Shown piece after piece: positions 38,151 to 50,714 of a stretch of DNA of 64,000 bases (within the stretch, counting starts at the first letter, position 1; every line of letters starts with the position of its first letter). A program made the position numbers and the translations under genes. The stretch lies in NCBI GenBank assembly GCA_035578155.1, contig JAPWDM010000022.1:5519076-5583075 (forward strand), in the 5' to 3' direction. The DNA is from Brachynemurus nebulosus. Taxonomy: Eukaryota > Arthropoda > Insecta > Neuroptera > Myrmeleontidae. The notes beneath the pieces were generated by a model. That model saw only the letters and a list, made by a program, of their open reading frames with translations, was not told the DNA's origin and made no database searches.

Positions 38151-38773
38151 AAATTAAGGGAAAGTACGTAAAATCGGAAGATCAGGAGCGTCGGTAAACT
38201 TTTATTTGAGGGGTTGGTATTACCAACTTGGTAAATATTATTTATTATGTAAACAAGTACATATAATATATAAATAAGTACAGTACGCTACATAAAGTGA
38301 TCGAACACTCTCACCCAGGGAAGAGGGTCCCCACCTTTTGACGCCGCGCTGTACTTAATGCTGTGGTACACTGCCGTGTCAAAAGTGTGGGCACCCCCGG
38401 GTGAGAGTGTTCAATCACTTTTTGAAGCGTACTGTACTTATTTAAACGAGCGCGTGTTAAAGTCAAATGTCAAGATTTGTACGTCCACAAAATAAGTACA
38501 GTACGCTTCAAAAAGTGATCGAACACTCTCATCCGGGGAGGGGGGTGCCCACACTTTTGACACGGCAGTGTACCACAGTGCGCAAGTACAGTGCGGCGTC
38601 AAAAGTGTGGGCACCACCCTGGGTGAGAGTGTTCGATCACTTTTTGAAGCGTACTGTACTTATTTATATATAATATGTACTTGTTTACATAATAAATAAT
38701 ATTTACCAACCCCTCAAATAAAAGTTTACCGACGCTCCTGATCTTCCAATTTTACGTACTTTCCCTTAAATTT
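38151..38773. repeat. Nested foldback with four copies of one unit
   Basis: The outer arms start AAATTAAGGGAAAGTACGTA and end in the inverse. Inside, the unit AAGTACAGTACGCTTCAAAA, followed by AGTGATCGAACACTCTC, occurs four times in alternating orientation. It builds two inner hairpins, each with a central CACACTTTTGACACGGCAGT-like segment. No coding frame is credible. Confidence 0.85.
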
Positions 38774-38888
38774 GCACCGACCACTACGTACTATTGGATT
38801 TGTGGTGTACAGCACCTGCGAACTCTAATGTTAGATAGTTGTATCTTGGTCAAGTACGAGGGTATACTGATAAAAATGTTATTATTTC

Positions 38889-38994
38889 AAAATAGTATAT
38901 TGTACAATAAGTGGGAAAAGAGGCTTATTTCTCACGAATATGAGTATGAGTGAGAAATAAGCTTTTCCCACGTATTTTACACTATACTTTTTCT
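38889..38994. repeat. Hairpin
   Basis: GTGGGAAAAGAGGCTTATTT followed by CTCAC is mirrored as GTGAGAAATAAGCTTTTCCC around a loop of about 15 bp. Similarity extends outward through 'AGTATATTGTACAATAA' and its inverse. Confidence 0.8.
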
Positions 38995-39534
38995 ACGAGC
39001 ACATTTTTTTTCGTAAAATTAGCATAAATAATTAAAATAAAATTTAAATATGTAGTAAAAATTTTTAAAATTTATAATGTCAATGCTAAGATGTTCAAAT
39101 TTTTGCCAAAGCATACTTTGAAACTATGGAAACAATAATAAATAATCAACATACATATATGTATATTTTTGGTATTATTTCTATATATTATATATTAAAC
39201 TAACGGAACAGCCTACTTTTTTATTATATTAAGGCGTGGGAAATAATTTCCCACTTTATTTCCGTACAGTGTGGGCAATTGTTAATTTTTACATGTAGTT
39301 AGCCGTGCACAAAATGTTACTTTTAATACTAGGAGTAGAAAAAATAATTTACACAAACTATACGAGGTTTTGTCAGTAAACTAAATTAAGTCATTATTGT
39401 GCGAGTTTGAATTTTATTGGATTAAAATTTTATCCATTAACTATTTTTCAATATTTCTTATTGTTAGTGCATCATATGGTGAAGTGAATTATGTACATGT
39501 ATGACTTTCTAACTCAAAACCGTCAAAAAACCTT

Positions 39535-39650
39535 CTATGAGGTTGAGACAGAAAACGCGCGATATAACATATTTTCTATCTCTTACTGGTTACACTGGTT
39601 CCGGTAGTATAGAGATAGATATGTTGTCTCTACTTCTCTGTGGTTACAAA
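39535..39650. repeat. Fragments of two families seen elsewhere
   Basis: TATGAGGTTGAGACAGAAAA with CGCGCGATAT is a diverged single end of the 11851-12114 element. The adjoining sequence (TTTCTATCTCTTACTGGTTA, then GTATAGAGATAGATATGTTG) matches, inverted, the interior of the hAT-type element at 26220-26290. Confidence 0.6.
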
Positions 39651-39654
39651 CGTG

Positions 39655-41455
39655 TCTTTTTTTAGGTGTCTGTGGTGATTTTCTAAAGATACTAACATAT
39701 TTTATCCGTTTTTTTTATACATGTCAACATTTTACAAGAGAAAAACATTAATATCTCAAAATTTTTGGGTTATATTTTTTTAAAAACATATTCATTGGAT
39801 TAAGAAAACTTGGTTTCATGCTTATTAAGAAAAAAAAATGGGTGTTTCATTTATTTATTAAATGTTATAAGCCAGTTTAATGAAATACCTAAAAATAGTG
39901 TTACGTAATGGGGGCTTTTACGTTATGTGATTCATGATTTTATTATCAAAATTGGGATGCGCGTTATACTGCGAACATACAAAAAAACTAAAAAATTATT
40001 CAAGATTTTGGGGTGCGTATTTATCGTGCGTACGTATAGTGACGCAAACGCAACAGCGTATTTCTACTGCTGTTGCGTTTGCATCACTATAACCACTATA
40101 ACACACCGTTCCTACTCTATATTTGTCCGAAACTAGAAAAATATATTTTTTAAAATGTAAATACTCAGCTAAAGACTAAAACCAATGATAATATTGAATT
40201 TAGAAAGTTGTTTTAAAAATTTACAATATTATTCAGTTACTAATCGAAAATATTATAAAAATTATTGCTAAATTTGTATATATGTCTCTAGTAATATTTT
40301 TTTTATTAATAAAATTTTTTTTAGTGAACTTTACTGTTTTATAAATTTTATTTTGTTCCTGTAGAATTGTAAAATTCGAAGGAAACGCATAACCGTCTTT
40401 AGTAGAAAACCGGAGTGACGACAACATTGGAATCTAAATATCTCACGGGTCCACAGTAAGCAGTTTAAATTAGTTTTGAACCAAAAATCTGTAACTTTTT
40501 TGTTTTTTGAGCTAGAACTTTGAATTTTTTACTTAATATAATACAAGACGAGTTTCTTGACAGTTATCACTTTTATTAGAAGCAAACCACTGATTTAATA
40601 AAAAATATTATATTAACATGTAAATACATTTCAATAGTGTCCCCCTGTCCACTTATTTCTGTTAATACCTATATAAATTTTCTCAGGCTTTTGCCGTATT
40701 GGTACCAAATTCTAGTATTGTTTAACTCATCCCCCGCAAGGCCGAATATTAAAAAAATTGTTAAAATCGGACCATCACTTATATCCGAAATATAGAGTTT
40801 TATACCCAAGATAGGTGGTCCTAGTCCTAAATTACCCAGTAGTTTATCGAAGAAAGTGAGGAATCTGTGCATAAAATATATCGTAGAGTCGTAGAGTCGT
40901 CATAATCGTAGAGTCGGTGAACTTGCCTTCGACGAATTACGAGGAGGTGAATTTTCTGGTCGGTGAATTGCTGTACATAATCGAACGTAACTCGATTAAC
41001 TTTATTAATTGAACATAACTCGATTAACTTTATTATTATCCAATGCTATAATGCTATAACTATGTAATTAAAATTTTAAATTCACAGGTTTCAAAAATAT
41101 TTTGAACAAGATAAAGGGCAGTAATTTCCTTGAAATTTCCATAAAGGGAATTTAGAATTGATAATAAAAGCTACAATTTCTTTTGCTGTAATTAATGATA
41201 TTTTATTTCAGTGCAACTATAAATTAAATCATTTTTATATTGAAAACTTTCTTTAACATATTTTTGTTCACGTTCTGATAAATTGCGAACTTTTTTCGTT
41301 AAAAAAATTATTAATTTCATTGTCTACAATTCTACATTAACACAAACATGTTGCCAATTTTGACTACTTGATAAACTATAGACGGCCATGGGGAAAGTCA
41401 TTGATTAAAATAAGATTAATCTTTAAAATGGCAATATTCAAACTACCAAATAAAT
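39655..41455. other. AT-rich non-coding DNA with short tandem and hairpin repeats
   Basis: No gene. A hairpin lies at 40035-40092. A CGTAGAGT step occurs three times near 40880-40917, and a segment of about 34 bp ending CTCGATTAACTTTATTA is tandemly duplicated near 40977-41040. Confidence 0.45.
40035..40092. repeat. Hairpin with 24-bp stem
   Basis: TATAGTGACGCAAACGCAAC continuing to AGC is mirrored as GCTGTTGCGTTTGCATCACT then ATA, with one mismatch and a loop of about 10 bp. Confidence 0.85.
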
Positions 41456-41651
41456 CAGTGGTTCTCGGTCTGTGTTTCGCGAAACGCTGATATTCCGTAA
41501 AGCCATTTCAAGCCATTTGCAAAAGAAAAATCAATAAAAACGTAAAATATTTATATGGGAATGTAATTCAATTAAGTTGTATAGCAATTTTAAAAAAACA
41601 TTACTTTCATTCATTAAAAAATTCGCGAAATGCGTGCTGGTCACACATTAA

Positions 41652-42343
41652 GGTACCATCACAGTGTGATTTGTCGAAAAATAGACAAATTTTCGCGATT
41701 TTTTTCGGATAGATAGGATGGGGGAATGGGGATGAATTTTTTTACGATTAATACCACTACTTAGCAATACAAAAATATTTTTTTTATTCATTTTTATTTA
41801 TTTTTTATAATTATTATAATGTGTGTTTAAAAAATGGCGGAAAACGGTACACGCGATTGCGGCCGCAGTTTTCATCCGAAAAAAAAAAACTCAAATAGAT
41901 TATCAATCTGTAGGTAAGCCGCTATGTACATATGGGAGCTTTTTTTTCTTGAAATTTAAAAAAATGGCGGCGGTTTGAATAAAAAGTACAAAATTTTTTA
42001 TAGTTTTTCGTGTGAAAAAATTGGGAGATTTCAAAAGAAAAAAAAAAGCTCCCATAGGTACATAGCGGCTTGCCTAAAAGTTTATAGTCTATTTGATTTT
42101 TTTTCGGATGAAAACTGCGGCCGTAATCGTGTGTACCGTTTCCCGCCTTTTTTTTGAAAATACTTTTTTCAAAAAATTATAATAATTATAAAAAATAAAT
42201 AAAAATGAATAAAAAAAATATTCATTGTTAAATAGTGGTATTAATCGTAAAAAAAAATTCATCCCCATTTCCCTATCCTATTCATCCGAAAAAAAATCGC
42301 GAAAATTTGTATATTTTTCAGCAGATCACACTGTGATGGTACC
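41652..42343. mobile_element. TTAA-flanked foldback element
   Basis: TTAA flanks both ends (41648-41651 and 42344-42347). The termini are GGTACCATCACAGTGTGAT and its inverse, and inversion extends through both arms (about 340 bp each), including GGAAAACGGTACACGCG and GCTATGTACATATGGGAGCT. There is no transposase. It seems to have landed next to hAT-type terminal sequence (CAGTGGTTCTCGG at 41456, CAGGGGTTCCTC at 42352). Confidence 0.8.
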
Positions 42344-42347
42344 TTAA

Positions 42348-43859
42348 GCCAGGGGTTCCTCAGTAATTAGAGTGTTTCACTTTTCGTATTCATGTTGACA
42401 TGAGTGCTAAACTTTTCGTATTCATATTCTATAATTAAAGGGAATTAATGTGGAAATTATGAATTTTTTTTAATTATATTTCTTTGGGAAAAAAAAATTG
42501 ATGAAAATGAAAAAACTACCACGGTTGAAGTTGTTTCTTTTTTTTTTTGGTTCATCACTTACTTTTTAAGGTGAAATCAGATTTTCTGGGTCAAAGGGTG
42601 TCGCTGGAAATCATTTTTAACTTCAAGGCGTCGAGTTTCTAACAATTTTGGGACCCCTGGGTTTAAGCTAGTACAAAATATTTATGTGGACTAACATCAA
42701 CCAAATTTCAAGTTTATAGGCCAAACGGTTTCTGAGAAAATTGATTGTAATACAGATAGATAGACAAGCCGAACACATGAGTGATCTTTTAAGGAGTACA
42801 TTTTTCCTATTTTAATATTGTTGTACAGTGTCTAAAAAAGTTTAAAAATTGCGTTGATGTCAATATTCATTAACTATCGTCTATTTATATAGGTACTTTT
42901 AAGAATGACGTAGATTAATTTACGTCATTCCAGTTGATGTAAAGGAATATAAGAAAACTGGGAATGAATTACACCCATAAAAATCTCACTAGTCCAGTCA
43001 CGACCATCTAACCCAACAGCTACTTACATCATTTTCATCGTTTCCATAGAGTTGTTTGTACAGTGTGTTTAATTTTTTTACGACTTACTAATTACTTACA
43101 CACAAGTTATTGACCGAATATCGAACACTAGAAAAAAAGTCAAATCTGACACATTTATTTAGTTTAAGTAGATAAAAAAATATTCCTAAATTATATAAGG
43201 AAAAGCCTCACATTACCGCCCTGTGTCGCTATATTACAGCACAAACTAGGCTACATTGTATAAAGTCCGACAGGGTTCCAGTGATCCAAAAGCACCAAAA
43301 ATCATCAAAACAAGAAAAATTAGTACTGTTTCTTTCAGTACTTTTGTAATTTATAACACAGAAACTATTATAGTCGTTTATTGCAAATTACAACATGTTC
43401 AAAAATTTTGATAGAACAAAGAGCCGACATTATTGCAAATTTACACAGAACGAATAGAATCATACAAGTATACTAAAGCAGTGTTTCCCAAAATGTGGTC
43501 CGTCGCAGCTATAGAAATATTTTTGCCAAATGGAAATGATTTCATGCGATAGGAATACACGTAAGACAGCACAGCAGACAAGCTTGTAATATAGCTATCT
43601 CTTACAAGATCTACTACCTAATATATTGAAAAAGGATAGTAAAAATTATAATAACTTTGATAAATGACAAAATTTCATTTTTACATTCCAACTATATGAA
43701 TCATTTGTATTTTGTATAAATGCGAGTATAAGCATCTATGATCAGCTGTACGGTACCTAAAATTATAAATCTGTATTTTCATATTACTAATCTGTACATT
43801 AGACTTATTTATTTTTAGAAGTGGTTGTCGGTTTACCTTTAATATTCTTAAGTAACCCC
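42348..43859. other. Non-coding DNA with scattered transposon ends
   Basis: It contains hAT-like ends (near 42352 and 42655, and CAGTGTTTCCCAAAATGTGG at 43481). It also holds a palindrome around a TGACGTA core at 42904-42931 and a short F1 fragment near 43255-43315 (CAGGGTTCCAGTGATCCAAA). No gene is supported. Confidence 0.4.
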
Positions 43860-43960
43860 TTAAGGTAGATAGTAGTAACGTGTAGAAATTTTAAAATTTT
43901 ATTTTGAAAACTTAGTTACTGAAAATACAATACTTTTTACATATAGGCTCTTTTTTCATA
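43860..43960. repeat. TTAA-type left end (GGTAGATAGTAG)
   Basis: TTAAGGTAGATAGTAGTAAC starts a sequence resembling the inverse of the end at 61.73 kb (TTAAGGTAGTTGCCCG). No opposite end was found nearby, and a hAT-type element follows at 44137. Confidence 0.4.
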
Positions 43961-44136
43961 ATTTTTGACCGTTTAGTCACAAAATTTTTAATTTAAAAAA
44001 AAAACGATTTTTAACATAGGAAATTTAACGAGTCTGTTAAATCTACGATTCTTACTGAATATTTTATCTTACTTTTAAAAGATTTTTAATAAATTTTGGT
44101 TTTTTCGATAAAGCTTTTATTTTTAATTATCTAAAC

Positions 44137-45155
44137 CAGTGTTTTTCAACTATAGTGTTTTTAAACCTGTTTTCAACCTGGGGGCTCGCGAAGCCTTTTT
44201 AAGTGGGTTGCAGTTACTTTAACAATAGAACCACTCTAGTTCAATATACAATATTTAATATAAAAAAAAGGTTAATTAAAGGTTACATTAATGTGATGGT
44301 TGCATACTTTCGTTTGATAAAATGTCAGTACCAGTGGCGGATTTACCAGCAGGCTGAGTAGGCTAAAGCCTAGGGCGGCAGATTTCAGGGGCGGCAAATT
44401 TGGGCCAAAAAGGGCTTTGTAGAATTTGTTTTTTTTTTTGCTCGTCACTTACGTTTTTTAAGAAGGGCGGTAAAAATTTTTCAGGGGCGGCATTTTTCAC
44501 TAAGCCTAATGCGGCACTTAGGGTAAAACCGCCACTGTTCAAAACAAATAACTGCGGCTTATTTTCAATAACAATAAATCCGAGTTTTAAATAATTGTCG
44601 TCATATAGACGCTTTTTCTTTGCTTTTGTTTCATTTCTCTCATTGGAATTTGAAGTTGACGGTTGTGCTTTCCAGAAATTTACCCATTTTCAATAATTAC
44701 AATGAGTACAAAATTTTGGATATTAAAAATAAAAGACAGTGAGCAACTACTAAACAAACAAGTCAACTCAATAAATTTAAACACAATTCAAAGCGAATTC
44801 ACAATTCAAAGAATTCAAAAGTGCCATCTTTTATTCGACTGAGGCTCCACGCAGCGCTCATCACGTTGCGCTATGTCTCGCTCGCACAAGTCATGCGCGC
44901 GTTTAGAAGCTACTATAAGTCGTCATCTTCGATATCGATATAAAAATATGCCTGTTTAAAATCCTTTGTTACGTATATATTTAATTGACATCAAAATAAT
45001 TAATAATGATAAACGGATTCGATATTTATAACATAAAATAAAAAAAAAGAAATAGTAGAGGGTAGGGGTCGCGAAATATATTTGTATACTAGGGGGTAGC
45101 GAAATATTTTTCCATAATAGGGGGGTCGCACCATTAAAAAGATTGAAAAACACTG
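44137..45155. mobile_element. hAT-type element (1.0 kb) with near-exact 8-bp target duplication
   Basis: The flanks are ATCTAAAC (44129-44136) and ATTTAAAC (45156-45163). The ends read CAGTGTTTTTCAACTATAG and, inverted, CAGTGTTTTTCAATCTTTT, with 'GCGACCCC' and 'GGGGGCTCGCGAAG' steps just inside. This is typical of Charlie-like hAT termini. No transposase is readable. A smaller hAT-type element sits at 44332-44537, so this copy is the older. Confidence 0.8.
44332..44537. mobile_element. hAT-type short non-autonomous element, nested
   Basis: The ends are CAGTGGCGGATTTACC and, inverted, CAGTGGCGGTTTTACC. The interior has GGGGCGGCA steps and a poly-T run followed by GCTCGTC, as in the elements at 12.4 and 62.1 kb. 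Candidate 8-bp flanks GTCAGTAC and TTCAAAAC match in only five positions. Confidence 0.7.
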
Positions 45156-45410
45156 ATTTAAACAAACAATGAAAAACTTTTACCGTTTAGTTAACTTTCA
45201 ATTGGTATTTGTTTGCAGTAATCGGAAGGAAATCTAAAATCTTGAGTGTAGGCTTGGAAACATTGTAGTTAACCTCTTGAGTCCCAGCTGTCAAACAAAT
45301 TTTGACACCTATTGAAAACTCTTGTCCTAAATATGACACATTCATTTTTAAGCAAAAATACTGTTGTGTACTATCATCTGTTATTTATTTTTGTAAGCTT
45401 TACCTTTAAT

Positions 45411-47280
45411 TTAAGGATGTGGCTATTTATACATACAGTATGTATACGCAATTGGCTATTTATACATACAGTATGTATACGCAATTGGCTATTTATACAT
45501 ACAGTATGTATACGAAATTGGCTATTTATACATACAGTATGTATATGAAATATTTTGTGTAAATATGCAATATGTACACGCAGTTGGCTACTTATACATA
45601 ATTACCGTATTTTCCGGCGTATAACGCGCAACTTGAGCACCAAAAATATCATACAAATTTCGTGGTGCGCGTATTAAAATGGACTTTTCCATTGGTGGCA
45701 GTAAAATAACTTACAATAACGAATTTATCAATTCTAATAATAATGAATTTCTCGCGTACCACCGATTGAATTTTGCATAATCTTTTTAGCTTAAGAAGTT
45801 ATCCCTTAAACGAATTTTTGCGACGCGAACCGGAAGTTGCATAATCTGAGGGTTTAAATTAGCAAAAATTGTAGATAAGAGATATAAATAGGCAAATGTA
45901 CTATCGGATACCCTCCGACTTAACTAAATGTTTTTCTTATATACTCTTTTTGATTTAAAATAAGAAATTATTTTCTAAATTAATTTTTAGAAACGTTGAT
46001 CGAAAGTGTATTTTTTAATCCTTTGAATGCAGACACAACTAAAAAAAGGTTTCCGTTATTATGGTGATAAAAACTAGAGGCAGATTCTTATAGAATTTGA
46101 TTAGTGGAACAAAAAAGGAAGAACAAAGTTTTTCGATACCCTGTTCAGTTTTCGAGATAATACGTGTTTTATTTCTAAAACTTACTATAATGAGATAATG
46201 GATTGTATATTATACACATATACATAGCATCAATTTTTATGAATTTAATTAAAATATTTTGATTTTTATTCACAGAAATAAGTGAAAAATGAACGGGACA
46301 TCACCAATGAAGCCTCATTCTTAGGCAAAGGGTAATTATTTACAAATAGGCCTCGGCGTGTAATCGCTTCAAAATTATTTAATTACCCTTTGCCTGAAAA
46401 TGAAATGTCAATGATGCCGTCTGGTCCATTTTCCACTTACTTCTATCAATAAATGCCGTAATATACCTACCGTAATAGTCTACTCAATATAGTAAGTTTT
46501 ACAAATTTGACACTTAATATCACTAAGGAAAATATCGAAAAAATTCATTCTTTCTTTTTTGTGCTACTCACCAAGTTTCATAAGAATCTGTTTTTAATTT
46601 TTGTTGCTCCGGTAACGGAAAACTTTTAGTAACCCCTAAACTTAGACAAGGGTTGAAAAATACACTACCGGTCCGCGTCGCCAAAAATCCGTTTAGGGGA
46701 TAAGTTCTTAAGCCAAAAAATTATGTAAAAAAAAAAAATCAGCTCAATCGGAGGTATTAGATTATTATAATGGTGTAGTTATTATAAAAATATTAATTGT
46801 AATAATAGCGCATTCAGTCAGTATGTATAAGTAGCCAACTGCGTATACATACTTCATGTTTAAATATCCAATTCAGTATACATATCATAATTATCATAAT
46901 TATGTACACGGAGAGAAAATTCCCATAAAAATTACTGTGCTCATACTACAATCGACGTGTAACAGGCGAACATATCCAATTTTTGTACGGTACAATTATA
47001 AAAATTACAATAATATAACTATAATTTTTATAATTTTACCGTACAAAAATTGAATATGTTCGCCTGTTACACGTCGATTGTAGTATGAGCACAGTAATTT
47101 TTATAGAAATTTTCTCTTCGTGTATAAACAGCCAATTTCGTATACATACTGTATGTATAAATAGCCAATTAATTATACATACTGTATGTATAAATAGCCA
47201 ATTGCGTATACATACTGTATGTATAAATAGCCAATTGCGTATACATACTGTATGTATAAATAGCCACATCCGTAATTTAA
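45411..47280. repeat. Foldback bounded by inverted 33-bp minisatellites
   Basis: The left end has about four tandem units of GGCTATTTATACATACAGTA plus TGTATACGCAATT (45421-45548). The right end has the same units inverted (about 47128-47268). Each unit contains the palindrome TACATACAGTATGTA. The sequences just outside (ATTTAAGGATGT and ACATCCGTAATTT) are also inverse. Frames reading repeated 'NWLFIHTVCIR' are minisatellite translations. Confidence 0.85.
46908..47121. repeat. Near-perfect 214-bp hairpin inside the foldback
   Basis: ATTACTGTGCTCATACTACA and the following GACGTGTAACAGGCGAACAT are mirrored almost exactly on the other arm. The loop is about 10 bp around AATAATATAAC. It is probably a MITE that inserted near the right minisatellite. 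Confidence 0.85.
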
Positions 47281-47592
47281 ACCCTCTATTGAAAGTATAT
47301 GAATCATATTTGGTTTTATTGTACACAACAATGAGAAAAATTCCTGTTCAAACAAGTACCTTTAATGTGTTTTATACGATGTGCATATATGCCTATATTA
47401 AATTTGCTACTTTTTTGAAAATACTACGCGTTGTGTGAAACTTTTGTTATTAATTAATTATTTAGAGATTAAATTTAATCTATATGATAAATTCGACGTG
47501 GACAATTAGAAAATTTTGAATTTAAAAACAGTATAAAGTTAATGTACCGTATAGAAGACATTTACCAACATTTATGCCTTGCAAGTAGACAA

Positions 47593-48233
47593 AAAAAAAC
47601 GCCGTGAGCAGCGGAGCCCCATCACGGAAGTCGAATTTTTCCTTTCATCTTCGGTATTGAGTGTCTACAAGCGAAATGTAATTGAAAGTCCACAAGCGAT
47701 TTGTAATTTTGGTGGTTTCAAAACTGATGATGAGTGTCCGGTTGATCGGGGCTTTAAAAAAAGGTTTTAAGTTTTTAAGGGCTGAATCTCAGTAAATTTC
47801 AATTTTGTGCCGATAGCAGTTAACAGGGAAAAAGCCAACACAATTCGTACGAGGGTATTTCTATCCATGCTTATCCGCCAATTGCCTTTGTGTTTTATTT
47901 TTAAATATTAAAAAACGCCGTGAGAAGCGGAGCCCCATCACGGAAGTCGAATTTTTCCTTTCATCTTCGGTATTAAGTGTCTACAAGCGAAATATAATTG
48001 AAAGTCCACAAGCGATTTGCAATTTTGGTGGTTTCAAAATTGATGATGAGTGTCCGGTTGATCGGGGCTTTAAAAAAAGGTTTTAAGTTTTTAAGGGCTG
48101 AATCTCAGTAAATTTCAATTTTGTGCCGATAGCAGTTAACAGGAAAAAAGCCAACACAATTCGTATGAGGGCATTTCTATCCATGCTTATCCGCCAATTG
48201 CCTTTGTGTTTTATTTTTAAATATTAAAAAAAG
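47593..48233 (+). repeat. Tandem pair of the 315-bp repeat (R315)
   Basis: Two copies start AACGCCGTGAGCAGCGGAGC (about 47598) and AACGCCGTGAGAAGCGGAGC (about 47914), and differ at only a few positions. A third, more diverged copy is at 20034-20340. The period is about 316 bp and no open frame is conserved between copies. Confidence 0.9.
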
Positions 48234-48349
48234 AACTTAAATAGTAAACTGGAAGGCTTTTATGAAGATATTTTTTCTTTCCAAAAAAATCCAAAATTTC
48301 TATTTTATAAATAATAAAAATCCAAAATTCCTAATTTATAAATAAACAG

Positions 48350-49463
<1,114 letters not shown>

Positions 49464-49599
49464 GGCGTAGCAAGCGGGTGGCAGGACTGGCTCCCTACAG
49501 GGGCGCAGGAGCAGAGGGGCAGTAAGGATCAACAAAAAAACCGTTCGGCTGGCGACAGCTGAACAGAAGAAAGAAGAGCCATCCTGCGCTTCGGACAGG

Positions 49600-50396
49600 A
49601 TGGAAACCGATACAGCGTCGTCGGGATTCGAAATCCCTAAGAAGACTTCAAAGAGACCACCGTCGTCTCTTGTACCCGCCCCACTGGAGCACGCAAACAA
49701 ATTTGCTGCTCTAGAATTCCAGCCACCCACCGCCGCCGCCCCGTCTGCCGTCCCCCAGAAGCCGGTGCCAAAGCTAATTCCCGGACCCGCTGCCGCAGCG
49801 CCCGCAGCCACCACTTCAAATGCCGCCGCTTCCCGACTTCGGCTCCCACCAATCGTTCTGCACGAACGCCCTACGTCCCACGCGCAACTCGTCGAGTTGT
49901 GCAAGATGATCTGTGTCAGGTCATGCACCTTCAAATATTCGGGGTCCGAGTGCCGCATCTTCACGGAGGATCCGGCCGATCGTGTAAATCTATTAAAGGT
50001 ATTAGAGGGAAAGGTGGATCACCACACCTATACCCTACCCGAAGATAAACCGACGGAAGTGGTGCTCCGGGGAATGCCGACAAACAGCGCCGAAGAGATC
50101 AAACAGGAGCTAGGCGAGAAGTTCAGCGTCGTAGCTGTCTTCGAGATGAAGGGTAACACAATGGGAAGTTATAAGGTTAACTTCTCTCATGGGATTTCAT
50201 TGTCTCAAATCAAGAAGATCCCGTATGTTCTGGGACACGTCGGAAACACGGACACGCCTCCCGAAACTGCGGCAGCCAACGTCGGTGCGTGAAATGCGGT
50301 GACATGCACGCCACGGAGACCTGTAAGAACACCAGGGATACTCCAGCTACCTGCGCCAATTGCCGAGAATCACATCCGGCAAATTATCGACAATGA
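49600..50396 (+). pseudogene. LINE ORF1: gag-like RNA-binding protein, frameshifted
   Basis: The ATG at 49600 opens a 230-residue frame. An Ala/Pro-rich N-terminus leads to 'HTYTLPEDKPTEVVLRGM' and 'EEIKQELGEKFSVVAVFEMK', the region that precedes the zinc knuckles in Jockey-clade gag (PRE_C2HC-like). Near 50225 the frame shifts, and the knuckles read in another phase: GHASRNC, then CVKCGDMHATETC, then CANCRESHPANYRQ. In related proteins the last knuckle ends in Cys a residue or two after Y-R. Here TGA stands at that place. ORF1 proteins bind element RNA and form the retrotransposition particle. Confidence 0.85.
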
Positions 50397-50714
50397 CCAG
50401 CCTCTCTGGAATACCAGCGACGAGTGCAGTCCAGGCGTGCTCCCCCCAAGCGACCTGCATTCATTCCGGCACCGTTTTTAACGTCAAGTCCTTGGTTCAA
50501 GGCCGCAACATCAGCTCCTGCTCCACTGCTCCAGTAGTTCCAGCACCGGTCGCAGTCCTGGAGAACGCACACCACTTCCCGGCACTCCCACAATGGCGTC
50601 AACGTCCGGCACCATCTCCATCGACAGAGATGAATCAACTGAATCAGCTTTGTGACATAAAAACCATGATTCAATCTGTTCGCGGGTTGAAGAGTAAATT
50701 ACGCGGCTGTTCCG

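Noticed and set aside
41456..42661. A hAT element from CAGTGGTTCTCGG to GGGACCCCTGGG enclosing the TTAA foldback
   Set aside because: The end sequences differ beyond the first few bases and the flanks show no target duplication, so I report only hAT-like ends.
45312..47438. Frames repeating NWLFIHTVCIR and similar on both strands
   Set aside because: The 33-bp minisatellite is a multiple of three, so it stays open in several frames. The repeats are the explanation.
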